Shown: positions 8,074 through 16,734, numbered from the stretch's first letter. The stretch: DNA of 46,987 nucleotides from Algicola sp. (GCA_018222835.1 JAAEZN010000018.1:1-46987), one strand, 5' to 3'. Notes: generated by a model from the letters alone, not told the origin. Program-made: numbers and translations.

Positions 8074-9099
8074 TTACCCAATACTTTTTAAAACCTTTAA
8101 AAAATGTTGGTGCATGGCATCTGTATAATCCAAATGCGTAACAATGCGCAGTTTGCCCTGTCCCATCCCAATAATTGACACTTGATTTTTGTTGAGCTGC
8201 TCTAAAAAAGTTTCGGAGGACATTTTGTTTTCATTTATTTCAAAAATGATAATATTGGTCTCAATCGGCTCTACTTTTTTGATAAAGTCAAGAGACCGCA
8301 GGACCTCCCCTATTTCTTCTGCCTTTTTATGGTCTTCCGCCAATCGATCTATATTGTTTTCCAACGCATAGATTCCTGCTGCTGCCAAATAACCCGACTG
8401 ACGCATTCCACCGCCAAAAACTTTACGTACCCGAATCGCTTTATCCATATCTTTTTGGCTGCCAACCAACACAGAACCTACAGGACACCCCATTCCCTTG
8501 CTAAAACAAACGCTAATGGTATCGAATATTTTGCCGTAGGCTTTGGGGTCTTCCCCTTTTTTTACCAAGGCGTTCCAAAGTCTGGCACCATCCAAGTGAT
8601 ATTTTAGATTGTGCTCATCACATACTTTTCGGATTTTTTTTAGTTCATCAAAATCCCAACAAGCGCCACCACCTTTGTTTGTAGTGTTTTCTATGCTCAC
8701 TAATGTTGTAAGGGGACTATGGTAGAAATCGGGCGGGTTGATTGAGACTTCTATCTGTTCCGCCTTCATCATTCCTCTGTGACCATCGACCAATTTGCAA
8801 GAAACCCCACTGTTAAAGCTCACTCCACCTCCCTCGTAATTGAAAATATGGGCATACTTATCACAAATCAATTGATCTCCTGGATTGGTATGAATCTTAA
8901 TTGCTGTCTGATTCGTCATGGTTCCACTTGGAAAAAATAGAGCGGCTTCCATACCAAAGTAGTCTGCGACCTTGGCTTCCAGTTCATTCACCGTAGGGTC
9001 GTTCTTGAAAACATCGTCCCCGACTTTTGCATTCATCATAGCCTCCAGCATTCCTGCTGAAGGTCGAGTGACAGTGTCACTTATTAAATTTATCTCCAT
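8074..9099 (-). CDS. Low-specificity L-threonine aldolase family, PLP-dependent
   Basis: The 341-residue protein matches beta-eliminating lyase-type threonine aldolases: MEINLISDTVTRPS at the start, GDDVFKNDPTVNELE, FFPSGTMTNQ, the PLP-ring Asp in YHLDGARLWNA, and the Schiff-base Lys in CFSKGMGCPVGS. It is expected to split threonine or allo-threonine into glycine and acetaldehyde. ATG 9099 is preferred over an upstream in-frame ATG at 9120 because the latter would overlap the end of the upstream metalloprotease gene; with 9099 the two genes are 8 bases apart and probably co-transcribed. The palindromic repeat at 8019-8058 lies just after the stop. Confidence 0.9.
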   Translation of the reverse strand: MEINLISDTVTRPSAGMLEAMMNAKVGDDVFKNDPTVNELEAKVADYFGMEAALFFPSGTMTNQTAIKIHTNPGDQLICDKYAHIFNYEGGGVSFNSGVSCKLVDGHRGMMKAEQIEVSINPPDFYHSPLTTLVSIENTTNKGGGACWDFDELKKIRKVCDEHNLKYHLDGARLWNALVKKGEDPKAYGKIFDTISVCFSKGMGCPVGSVLVGSQKDMDKAIRVRKVFGGGMRQSGYLAAAGIYALENNIDRLAEDHKKAEEIGEVLRSLDFIKKVEPIETNIIIFEINENKMSSETFLEQLNKNQVSIIGMGQGKLRIVTHLDYTDAMHQHFLKVLKSIG

Positions 9100-9107
9100 A
9101 AAATAAT

Positions 9108-11510
9108 TTAGTCCATACAATCCATGCCAATAGGCGAACCATCTGGTATTTTAGAAACTGGTATCAGCTTAAAATCAGATGGTTTTTTTATAAAAGCATC
9201 GATTCTTTTAACCATTTCTGCAGAAATAGCGTTCTTACCATTGCTCAATAATTGCACTTTTAATTCGCTCAAAGTCTCATTGGCAACCGCATTTACCTGT
9301 GGGTGTACTTGGTCGTGTGCCGCTAAGTTCATGATATGGTAAAGCACCCTAAAATTAATCGTGTTCTGTACTTCTTGTTGATAGGCATCACGGTGGGATT
9401 GATCAAAAGTACCTCGAATAGTTTCTTGCAATACATCTTTTAATCCCATTTGTCCTTTATCCAAACTTTTTTGTTGGATCAAACGAGAAGCTCTCTCTGG
9501 GTGCAGCAATAATTTCAAGGTCATATCCGCAGCTGTCTCAGCAACAGATAACGCATCAAAACTAACCCCTGTTCTTCCTTTAAAGGATTCCCTGGAACGG
9601 TTAAATCCGATGGCGCGAGGAGGAAATAGGTCCAATTTGTCCTTAGGGATTGCAATTACTTCGGCATCCAAGGTTTTTAGAATGGATTCCATAGCTATTT
9701 TTTGCTCAGCTTGACCAATTGGCTTCACTGGAAACTGCCCCCCATTTTTTACGGCATAGTTATAATCCAATCCTCCAATTACCTTTGATACTGCTTCTGT
9801 TTGATATCTATGGAAGAAATACAAGGGAACAAAAACATCCTCTAAAACGGAATACGCTTCTCCACTTCGGATATTATCGATTGAAAAATTATCGATGGCC
9901 GTCTCCCTTATTTTCAGCATATTCTCCAATTCGTTGCTAGCGCTTTTTCCATTGTCCCACAAGTGGGCCAAGGCATGCGCGCCTCCTTGAGGCCTAGCGT
10001 CTTGGTCGGAGATATAACGTAATCCGTTGTCCTGCGCTTTTTTTAATATGGCATTGAGCGCTGCAGTCTCGTCTGTTCCTGCTGGAAAATCGGCATACGC
10101 ATAGGCCACGGTCACCTTATCCCATTCCCCTATTCCTATATCATAGGCATTCTTAAAACTAACCCTGTCTCCTTCCAGTTCAAATTGTGGATGCGGATAA
10201 TCCATTACCGAAGCTCTATTGTTGGTACTTGCAGCAAAATTATGTGCAAATCCAAGGGTATGTCCTATTTCGTGAGCGGATAGTTGTCGGATTCTGGCAA
10301 GGGCCAATTCCAACATTTCTTCATAATTATCATCTCTTTCGGCGAATGGCTTGTTCATTAAAGCTTGGGCTATCATAAAATCCTGTCGGATTCGCAAACT
10401 GCCCAAACTCACATGTCCTTTAAGGATTTCCCCTGTTCTTGGATCTACAACACTTGCTCCGTAGCTCCATCCCCTTGTTGAGCGGTGTACCCATTGTACT
10501 ACATTATAGCGTACATCGAGCGGGTCGGCATCATCCGGAAGGATCTTCATTTGGAATGCATTTTTATAGCCTGCCGCCTCAAAAGCCTGATTCCACCATT
10601 TTCCACCATCCAACAAAGCTGACCTAATAGGTTCCGGTGTTCCATTATCCAAATAATATACTATTGGCTCCACTGCTTCACTTACCGCAGCATTGGGGTC
10701 TTTCTTTTCTAACCTATGTCTTCGAATAAAGCGCTTTACCAAAGATTCTTGAACCGGAGTGGCATAATCATAATAGGTAAATGGGTAGCCACCACTTCGA
10801 GGGTCGTACAGCCTTTTTTCAAATTTATCATCAGGTAATTCTATTAATGAATGATGTTGTGCCACTGTGACCAAGCTTGGTGTAGGTGCAACTGAACGAA
10901 TCCAGGCACCTTGTGGATCTCCATTAAAGGTAAGGGTCACATCAAACTCTACATTTTTTGGAAAAGCCTTGGTACGTTCCAATGCAAGGGCGCTTTTGCT
11001 TTTATCCAAGCTGTAAGTGCCTTGTTTTGTGCTTTTCAACCTGTTGGAAACACCATGGGCATCCCTCATTAAAAATTCAGTGAAATCGATAAGGTAGCTT
11101 CCGTTGGACTCTTCTGCAACTTCAAAACCATGAAGAATTGATTTGGCAAAAGCCTGTTCCACCGATTTTCTCTCAAGGTCATTATTCGTAATGGCCCTAA
11201 ATGTTTGGTTAGGTTGTACAAGAAGTAGTTTATTGCCTGCTTTTTTAAAATAGACCACCTGTTCATTGCCCAATTGTCCGCGATCAAGGCCAATATCGTT
11301 GCTTCCTATTCCACTGCTCAGGGAATAAACATATAGAAATTCTTTCTCCAACTCATCTACTTGAACGTAAATCTTATCGTTGGAATCATCATAATAAAAA
11401 TTAAAATAGCCTTTAAATTTTTGAAAGTCCTTGACCTTTTCGAACGTTTGTGCTCCCAGTGAATAGCCTACAAATAATAAAAATGCCAAGAGCGTAGTTG
11501 AGTTCTTCAT
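9108..11510 (-). CDS. Large exported zinc metalloprotease (DUF5117/DUF5118 type)
   Basis: An 800-residue exported protein with a signal peptide (cleavage near SLGAQ, residue 20). The zinc site is visible as HEIGHTLGFAH (H413, E414, H417, H423), followed by the Met-turn-like SVMDYPHP, so it belongs to the metzincin-like group. The N-terminal ~400 residues and the C-terminal ~300 residues correspond to the DUF5117 and associated domains described in Bacteroidota and Proteobacteria. The protease probably acts in the periplasm; no substrate is known. A near-match promoter (TACTTTTA, 11533-11540) precedes it, and the threonine aldolase gene follows 8 bases after, suggesting an operon. Confidence 0.9.
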   Translation of the reverse strand: MKNSTTLLAFLLFVGYSLGAQTFEKVKDFQKFKGYFNFYYDDSNDKIYVQVDELEKEFLYVYSLSSGIGSNDIGLDRGQLGNEQVVYFKKAGNKLLLVQPNQTFRAITNNDLERKSVEQAFAKSILHGFEVAEESNGSYLIDFTEFLMRDAHGVSNRLKSTKQGTYSLDKSKSALALERTKAFPKNVEFDVTLTFNGDPQGAWIRSVAPTPSLVTVAQHHSLIELPDDKFEKRLYDPRSGGYPFTYYDYATPVQESLVKRFIRRHRLEKKDPNAAVSEAVEPIVYYLDNGTPEPIRSALLDGGKWWNQAFEAAGYKNAFQMKILPDDADPLDVRYNVVQWVHRSTRGWSYGASVVDPRTGEILKGHVSLGSLRIRQDFMIAQALMNKPFAERDDNYEEMLELALARIRQLSAHEIGHTLGFAHNFAASTNNRASVMDYPHPQFELEGDRVSFKNAYDIGIGEWDKVTVAYAYADFPAGTDETAALNAILKKAQDNGLRYISDQDARPQGGAHALAHLWDNGKSASNELENMLKIRETAIDNFSIDNIRSGEAYSVLEDVFVPLYFFHRYQTEAVSKVIGGLDYNYAVKNGGQFPVKPIGQAEQKIAMESILKTLDAEVIAIPKDKLDLFPPRAIGFNRSRESFKGRTGVSFDALSVAETAADMTLKLLLHPERASRLIQQKSLDKGQMGLKDVLQETIRGTFDQSHRDAYQQEVQNTINFRVLYHIMNLAAHDQVHPQVNAVANETLSELKVQLLSNGKNAISAEMVKRIDAFIKKPSDFKLIPVSKIPDGSPIGMDCMD

Positions 11511-11532
11511 ATTTTGGTTGAATTAGTGTCCT

Positions 11533-11540
11533 TAAAAGTA
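11533..11540 (-). promoter_or_regulatory. Probable -7 element before the metalloprotease
   Basis: The minus strand reads TACTTTTA, seven of eight positions of TAnnTTTG, 22 bases before the ATG. Confidence 0.35.
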
Positions 11541-11598
11541 TGGAAATCATTTTTAAAAACAGCTTTTACATTGTCCTAATCATCATCGGAGAAAATAA

Positions 11599-11671
11599 AA
11601 ATCGAATACTGATTCCCTCAAAATTAAGCTCTTAAATACTGTGTTCAATTGCTTTTAAGAGAATTCGATTT
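11599..11671. repeat. Nested inverted repeat between divergent promoters
   Basis: Outer arms AAATCGAAT (11599-11607) and ATTCGATTT (11663-11671) enclose inner arms CTCTTAAA (11629-11636) and TTTAAGAG (11654-11661). All four arms are exact complements. It lies between the metalloprotease and prfB start regions. Confidence 0.6.
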
Positions 11672-11699
11672 ATAACAAGGCCATGTGCGGAAAGAAACT

Positions 11700-11707
11700 T
11701 ATTTTTA
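11700..11707 (+). promoter_or_regulatory. Probable -7 element before prfB
   Basis: TATTTTTA differs from TAnnTTTG only in the last base and lies 15 bases before the prfB ATG. Confidence 0.35.
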
Positions 11708-11722
11708 CCCAAAATATATTAC

Positions 11723-12818
11723 ATGATAACCACAGATCAACAGAAAGATCTTATTGAGCGCCTTGGTGCGTTAAGGAGGTATCTTTGACATCGATGCCAA
11801 ACTTATTGAAATAGAGAACGAGGAGGAAAAAACCCTTGTTCCAGGTTTTTGGGACAATCCGCAAGAGGCCCAAAAGCAAATGCAGTCCCTAAAATCCAAA
11901 AAGAAATGGGTAGAAGACTTTGAGGAAGCCAAAACATTAATAGGCGACCTTGAAGTACTTATAGAATTCCAGCAGGCCGGTGAGGTGTCCGAAGAGGAGG
12001 TAAAAAAACAGTTTGAAAACGCCCAATTGGCCATTGAAAAATTGGAATTTAAAAACATGCTTTCAGATGAGGGCGATGAGCTTACTGCTGTACTCCAAAT
12101 AACCGCAGGGGCCGGTGGAACAGAAAGTTGCGATTGGGCATCCATGCTCATGCGCATGTACCTAATGTGGGCCGAAAAGAATGGCTATAAAGTAAAGGAA
12201 CTCAATTACCAAGAAGGTGATGTTGCCGGAATTAAAACGGTTACCTTGGAAATTGAGGGCGAATATGCATTTGGGTGGTTAAAAGGTGAGAATGGCGTAC
12301 ATCGTTTGGTCCGTATCTCCCCTTTTGACAGTAATGCAAAGAGGCACACCTCGTTCGCTTCTGTTTATGTTTACCCTTTGGTGGATGACAGCATTGAAAT
12401 CGAAGTGAACCCATCGGATATTGAGATTACCACGGCACGATCTAGCGGTGCAGGTGGGCAAAATGTAAATAAGGTGGAAACCAAGGTGCAACTTGTGCAC
12501 AAACCAACTGGAATCCAGATTTCCTGCTCCGATTCACGATCCCAGCACGATAACAGGGCAACGGCAATGAAAATGTTGAAATCACAGCTGTATGAAATCG
12601 AGCTTCGTAAAAAACAAGAGGCACGAGCTGAAATAGAGTCCTCTAAAATGAAAATCGAGTGGGGCTCACAAATCCGGAATTATGTAATGCATCCTTATAA
12701 ATTGGTGAAAGATGTACGCACAGCCGAGGAAACCGGAAATGTGGATGCCGTTATGGACGGTGAGCTTGACTCATTTTTAAAAGCCTATTTAATGATGATG
12801 GGGCAAAAAGAAGAATAG
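11723..12818 (+). CDS. prfB: Peptide chain release factor 2, with programmed +1 frameshift
   Basis: RF2 releases finished peptides at UGA and UAA. The gene is read in two frames: a 21-codon leader from ATG 11723 ends in CTT TGA (11783-11788), and a +1 shift at CTT T continues at GAC 11787, giving about 364 residues, the normal RF2 length. The slippery CTTTGAC is preceded by AGGAGG (11774-11779) with a 3-base spacer, the canonical arrangement by which low RF2 stimulates its own synthesis. The main frame shows ISPFDS (the stop-codon-reading SPF motif) and GAGGQNVNK (catalytic GGQ). A single-frame call would start wrongly at ATG 11880 and lose the N-terminus. It is followed by a heptamer tandem repeat. 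Confidence 0.95.
11774..11789 (+). promoter_or_regulatory. RF2 programmed frameshift site
   Basis: AGGAGG, then TAT, then CTT TGA C. The internal Shine-Dalgarno-like hexamer is three bases from the slippery CTT codon and the in-frame UGA. This is the standard RF2 autoregulatory site. Confidence 0.95.
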
Positions 12819-12819
12819 T

Positions 12820-12861
<42 letters not shown>

Positions 12862-12881
12862 TAGTTTAGAAATATTTAAAT

Positions 12882-13223
12882 ATGATCAAAATTTATCATA
12901 ATCCACGATGCAGTAAATCTAGGGAAGGATTGGCCATTTTGGAAAAATCCGGAAAAGACTTTGAGGTAGTCAAATATTTGGAAGATGTTCCCAGCAAGGA
13001 GGAGCTTAAAACCCTGATTTCGTATTTGGGCATTGCCCCAATGGACCTTGTTAGAAAGAATGAGGCTATTTGGAAAGAAAGCTTTAAAGGAAAAAACTTA
13101 ACTGACGATGAAGTTATCACTGCAATGGCGGACAATCCAAAATTAATAGAACGTCCAATAGTGGTGAACGGCAAAAAGGCCGTGGTTGGCAGACCACCGG
13201 AGAATATTTCGAAGCTTCTATAA
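12882..13223 (+). CDS. ArsC/Spx family protein (arsenate reductase-like)
   Basis: At 113 residues this fits glutaredoxin-dependent arsenate reductases of the ArsC/YffB/Spx superfamily. It has the active-site segment HNPRCSKSRE (Cys10) near the N-terminus and the RPIVV strand with VVGRPPE near the C-terminus, as in ArsC. The second cysteine of Spx-type CxxC sites is absent, favouring the ArsC branch. No arsenic resistance genes are nearby, so a general redox role cannot be ruled out; many flavobacteria have one stand-alone copy. It starts 63 bases after prfB, separated by the tandem repeat. An imperfect hairpin (13225-13257) follows the stop. Confidence 0.85.
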   Translation: MIKIYHNPRCSKSREGLAILEKSGKDFEVVKYLEDVPSKEELKTLISYLGIAPMDLVRKNEAIWKESFKGKNLTDDEVITAMADNPKLIERPIVVNGKKAVVGRPPENISKLL

Positions 13224-13224
13224 C

Positions 13225-13257
13225 TCTGATCCCTTACGATTTAGTAAAGGGATTCAG
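13225..13257 (+). terminator. Imperfect hairpin after the ArsC-like gene
   Basis: TCTGATCCCTTAC and GTAAAGGGATTCAGA pair with two single-base bulges around a 6-base loop, two bases after the stop. No U-tract follows, so the role is uncertain. Confidence 0.4.
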
Positions 13258-13277
13258 ATACACAAAACCTAATATAC

Positions 13278-13285
13278 TATCTTTA
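13278..13285 (+). promoter_or_regulatory. Probable -7 element, 4 bases before an ATG
   Basis: TATCTTTA (seven of eight positions of TAnnTTTG) is followed by CCCC and then ATG 13290. The expected transcription start falls on or beside the start codon. Confidence 0.45.
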
Positions 13286-13289
13286 CCCC

Positions 13290-13775
13290 ATGAAAAGTAC
13301 TCAAACACTATTTGTTGTAACCTTGCTAATCAGCATGTTCGCTGTAAACGACATTTGTGCGCAATACGGATATGGGTCGCCTTATGGCAACCGTTACGGA
13401 AGAAGAATGAGCTCCGTACCACAAGCCGGACCTACAACTCCGCAAAAAGAGGAAACCCCGCTCACAGCTGAACAAATCGTAGATGAACAGATGCCATCTA
13501 TCTCCGAAGCCATAAACCTAGATCCGTTTGAGCAAGCCGTGGTACGCACTGCTTTGGTGCAATCCGTGCAACAAAGAATAGAACTTCAGATATTGGAACT
13601 GGAGCCTCTTAAAATGAAGGAAGAGGTTGAGAAAATCCGTTTACGACAAGAAGAAGAGTTAAAGGCCGGGCTCCCCGAGGATAAGTACGACGCCTTCATG
13701 GAACTTCAGGAAAACAGGTTCAAGCCCCAAAAAAAGAAAAAGAAGAAAAAAAAGAATAAGAAGGACAAGAATTAA
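13290..13775 (+). CDS. Exported protein with poly-lysine tail
   Basis: I do not know a named function. The 161-residue product has a signal peptide (MKSTQTLFVV..., cleavage near ICAQ, residue 25), a Gly/Tyr/Arg-rich segment (YGYGSPYGNRYGRR), a Pro-rich linker, and a helical domain of about 90 residues containing MPSISEAINLDPFEQAVVR and QRIELQILELEPLKMKEE. It ends in a strikingly basic tail with eight consecutive Lys plus further Lys/Asn. It is followed after 101 bases by an outer-membrane barrel receptor on the same strand. Context and charge suggest a periplasmic partner that binds an acidic polymer or membrane surface; this is inference. The promoter element lies only 4 bases before the ATG. 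Confidence 0.82.
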   Translation: MKSTQTLFVVTLLISMFAVNDICAQYGYGSPYGNRYGRRMSSVPQAGPTTPQKEETPLTAEQIVDEQMPSISEAINLDPFEQAVVRTALVQSVQQRIELQILELEPLKMKEEVEKIRLRQEEELKAGLPEDKYDAFMELQENRFKPQKKKKKKKKNKKDKN

Positions 13776-13876
13776 CAATTCGTTAAGGTCATTCGCAGGA
13801 TCAATTACGTTGTTCGGGGATTAATATTTCGTACCCCTTATTTTTTCTTTCACATTTGCAGCGTAAAAATCAAACT

Positions 13877-16363
13877 ATGCAAAGGATATTTATCCCGTTG
13901 CTGCTATTGACCTTATCTACATTTCAAGGCATAGCGCAACAGAACCAAAAACCTATTACTATATCGGGTAAAGTCATTGATTCGGATTCCGGACAACCTC
14001 TGGAATATGCAACCTTTGTTTTACAAAGTGCCGACAAACCGGAACAGGTGACCGGTGGAATCACAGATCTCTCCGGTAATTTTGAGGTTGAGGCCACTCC
14101 GGGAACCTACAACATTAGCATAGAATACATTTCTTACAAGTCCTATTCCTTAAAAGGGCAAACTTATGACTCATCCATCAACCTAGGTTCAATATCCTTA
14201 TCCCCAGATGTGGCACAACTTGCAGAAGTTGAGGTCGTGGGCGAAAAGACTACGGTCGAGGTACGTTTGGACAAAAAGGTTTACAATATTGGAAAAGATA
14301 TTACCACTAGTGGCGGAAACGTAAGTGATGCCTTAGGGAATATCCCCTCGGTTTCCGTGGATGTTGAAGGGGGCATTAGTTTAAGAGGCAACGATAACGT
14401 GCGAATTCTAATCAACGGTAAGCCTTCTGCATTGGCAGGATTTGGGTCAACCGATATTTTACAACAATTACCTGCCGATGCCATTGAAAAGGTGGAAGTT
14501 ATTACCAGTCCTTCGGCCAGATATGACGCAGAAGGTACGGCAGGTATTTTGAACATTGTGCTTAAAAAGGAGAAAACCTTGGGTATCAATGGATCCATCA
14601 ATACAACAATAGGTATTCCTTTTAATGCCAGGGCCACATCCAACTTTAACATTAGAACCGAAAAGTTCAATATCTTCAATACAATTGGATATTTTCACCG
14701 TGAATCTCCAGGTGGTGGGCTTTTTGACAATAGATATCTTACGGATGCCAGTGATTTTGACAGGATTTTAGAAGACAGGGACATCAGTAGAAATGATGAT
14801 GGTTTGAGCGTAAACATTGGAATGGAATACTTTCTTACCGAAAAATCTTCCATAACGGGCAGCTTCTTTTATAGATGGTCGGATGAAAATGATCTGACCG
14901 AGAATGACAACCAACGTTTTAATGACGGAACGCTGGAAAGCAGAACCTTCAGAAGCGAAGATCAAAAGGAGAATGATAATAGTTATCAGTTTTCCCTTAA
15001 CTACACCAACAAGTTTAACGACGATGGCCATGAATTAACTGCCGATTTTCAGTATTCTTACGATGATGAAGATGTCTTGACCCAGATTCTTGAATCGAAT
15101 ACAGTGCCAAACACCGATCTATTGGCCAGTGAAAATATTTATGAGATTGAGACCCAAGACGATATTTTAGCCCAAATAGATTATGTTTTGCCTATGGGCG
15201 ATGCACAATTTGAGGCTGGTTACCGGGGTACTTTTGAAAAGCAGGTAAGCGACTATCAATTGGATACGCTAAACCAGGGTACCGGGCAGTTTGAGATGAA
15301 CGAAGATCTTACCAATATTTTTACCTACCACGAAAACGTAAATGCGATTTACACCCAGTATGGCAACAAATATGGAAAGCTATCCGTTCTTTTAGGATTG
15401 CGTTTGGAAAACACAGAACTTAAAGGAAATGTTGATTCCAGTGTAGGTATTGAAGGATTACAGGAAATTGTGGGCGAAGATGTTGATTTAAATTTTGACA
15501 AAAACTACTTAGGCCTTTTCCCCACGGTAAATTTGATCTACGAACTATCCAAAACGGAAAATATCTCATTGGGATACAACAGAAGAATTAACAGGCCAAG
15601 AGGATGGTTTATAAATCCATTTCCGTCCAGATCCAGTAGAACCAACGTTTTTCAAGGTAATCCCGATCTAGATCCCGCATTTGCCAATGCCTTTGACCTA
15701 GGATACTTGAAAAGATGGAAAAAATTGACCCTTACCTCTTCTATCTACTACCAAAGGGAAACAAATTCCTTTGAACGTATCCAAGAAGAAACCGGACAGT
15801 TGACTTCGGATGGTATCCAGATCATACGATCTGTTCCCATAAACCTATCCACTAACGAGCGTATTGGTGCCGAAACAGGAATCATCTACAATCCATTTAA
15901 ATGGTGGCGTTTGAATGGTAGCGTAAACTTTTTCACCTTTAGTTCCGAAGGGCAGTTCAACGGGGTTGAGTATGGCACGGACAATTCAAGTTGGTTCGCA
16001 AGGTTCAGCTCTAAATTTACATTGCCTGCCAAGATCGATCTTCAGGCCAACTCGTTTTACATGGGGCCTCGACAAAATGCCCAGACAGAGAGCAAGGCTA
16101 TGTTCTCTTTGAATTTAGCAATGAGCAAAGATATTTTTAAGGACAATGCCACTGTATCTTTAAATGTGAGCGATGTTTTCAATTCCAGAAAAAGACAATC
16201 CTTTACCGAGACACCTACCTTCACCTCTGATAGTGAATTCCAATGGAGAAAAAGACAAGTAAACTTATCTTTCATCTACCGTTTTAATCAACCAAAAGAG
16301 CGTCAACGTGGGCGCGACAGACAAAATGACGGTGGAGATGAAGAGGGTCAGTTCCAGGGTTAA
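13877..16363 (+). CDS. Outer-membrane beta-barrel receptor with carboxypeptidase-like N-domain
   Basis: The 828-residue product has a signal peptide (cleavage near GIAQQ), a carboxypeptidase-regulatory-like beta-sandwich (ITISGKVIDSDSGQPLEYATF, about 30-110), a plug-like domain (GNIPSVSVDVEGGISLRGNDNVRILINGKP), and a long barrel. The barrel motif NRPRGWFINPFPSR with FQGNPDLDPAFANAFDLGY is typical of the outer-membrane barrel family 3 seen beside TonB-dependent receptors. No clear SusD partner is present, so it is not a standard polysaccharide locus. ATG 13877 is preferred over an in-frame TTG at 13856 because it opens the signal peptide; a near-match promoter (CACATTTG, 13851-13858) overlaps the TTG. 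A strong terminator follows at 16391-16419. The substrate is unknown. Confidence 0.88.
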   Translation: MQRIFIPLLLLTLSTFQGIAQQNQKPITISGKVIDSDSGQPLEYATFVLQSADKPEQVTGGITDLSGNFEVEATPGTYNISIEYISYKSYSLKGQTYDSSINLGSISLSPDVAQLAEVEVVGEKTTVEVRLDKKVYNIGKDITTSGGNVSDALGNIPSVSVDVEGGISLRGNDNVRILINGKPSALAGFGSTDILQQLPADAIEKVEVITSPSARYDAEGTAGILNIVLKKEKTLGINGSINTTIGIPFNARATSNFNIRTEKFNIFNTIGYFHRESPGGGLFDNRYLTDASDFDRILEDRDISRNDDGLSVNIGMEYFLTEKSSITGSFFYRWSDENDLTENDNQRFNDGTLESRTFRSEDQKENDNSYQFSLNYTNKFNDDGHELTADFQYSYDDEDVLTQILESNTVPNTDLLASENIYEIETQDDILAQIDYVLPMGDAQFEAGYRGTFEKQVSDYQLDTLNQGTGQFEMNEDLTNIFTYHENVNAIYTQYGNKYGKLSVLLGLRLENTELKGNVDSSVGIEGLQEIVGEDVDLNFDKNYLGLFPTVNLIYELSKTENISLGYNRRINRPRGWFINPFPSRSSRTNVFQGNPDLDPAFANAFDLGYLKRWKKLTLTSSIYYQRETNSFERIQEETGQLTSDGIQIIRSVPINLSTNERIGAETGIIYNPFKWWRLNGSVNFFTFSSEGQFNGVEYGTDNSSWFARFSSKFTLPAKIDLQANSFYMGPRQNAQTESKAMFSLNLAMSKDIFKDNATVSLNVSDVFNSRKRQSFTETPTFTSDSEFQWRKRQVNLSFIYRFNQPKERQRGRDRQNDGGDEEGQFQG

Positions 16364-16390
16364 ACAAACGTAGTTCTCCTAAACTAAATA

Positions 16391-16419
16391 AAAAAGCAAC
16401 CTTTTGGTTGCTTTTTTTT
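16391..16419 (+). terminator. Rho-independent terminator after the barrel receptor
   Basis: AAGCAACC and GGTTGCTT pair around TTTT and are followed by eight T. The A-run on the left side means it may also work on the minus strand. Confidence 0.92.
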
Positions 16420-16453
16420 GTTTCATTGAATTTGCCACAAGTTAATATGGAGC

Positions 16454-16487
16454 AAAAAAAATTAGCCTTTACATTAGTAAAGACTAA
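16454..16487 (-). terminator. Second minus-strand terminator
   Basis: On the minus strand TTAGTCTTTAC and GTAAAGGCTAA pair with one G-U around a 4-base loop, followed by a T-run. It lies 17 bases beyond the first terminator of the small membrane protein gene. Confidence 0.7.
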
Positions 16488-16503
16488 TTATATATAGGAT
16501 AAA

Positions 16504-16529
16504 ACAAAAAAGAAGCCAACACGGCTTCT
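16504..16529 (-). terminator. Terminator of the 57-residue membrane protein gene
   Basis: On the minus strand AGAAGCC and GGCTTCT pair around a 5-base loop and are followed by a T-run. It starts 12 bases after the stop codon. Confidence 0.85.
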
Positions 16530-16540
16530 CTTTGTTTATT

Positions 16541-16714
16541 TTATTCTTCTAGTTGGGCTCTTTTAGCCTCTTTTCTTTCTTTGGCCATCTCCCTAAGGTT
16601 ACCGATTAACCAGTAAGGAACAACAAAGGTCAATAAGAATATCATTAACCAAAACCCTATTGTCAAAATTGTTAGAAAAGCTAAAAAACCTAAATATTGG
16701 TCAAATTCGAACAT
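16541..16714 (-). CDS. Small membrane protein, 57 residues
   Basis: This short gene is read from ATG 16714 to TAA 16541. The product starts MFEFDQYLGF, has one long or two closely packed hydrophobic helices (about residues 8-38, LAFLTILTIGFWLM and IFLLTFVVPYWLIG), and ends in a charged amphipathic tail (REMAKERKEAKRAQLEE). That layout fits an inner-membrane protein with a cytoplasmic helical tail. Support for a real gene is unusually good for its size: a full-match promoter element (TATCTTTG, 16735-16742) 20 bases upstream and a rho-independent terminator 12 bases downstream. I do not recognise a family. It is divergent from fumC and converges on the barrel receptor. Confidence 0.82.
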   Translation of the reverse strand: MFEFDQYLGFLAFLTILTIGFWLMIFLLTFVVPYWLIGNLREMAKERKEAKRAQLEE

Positions 16715-16734
16715 CTTTAATCCTTTTGTTTTAA

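Noticed and set aside
11880-12818. RF2 starting at ATG 11880 as a 312-residue protein
   Set aside because: This omits the N-terminal domain. The upstream frame with the +1 shift gives full RF2 length and the canonical frameshift site.
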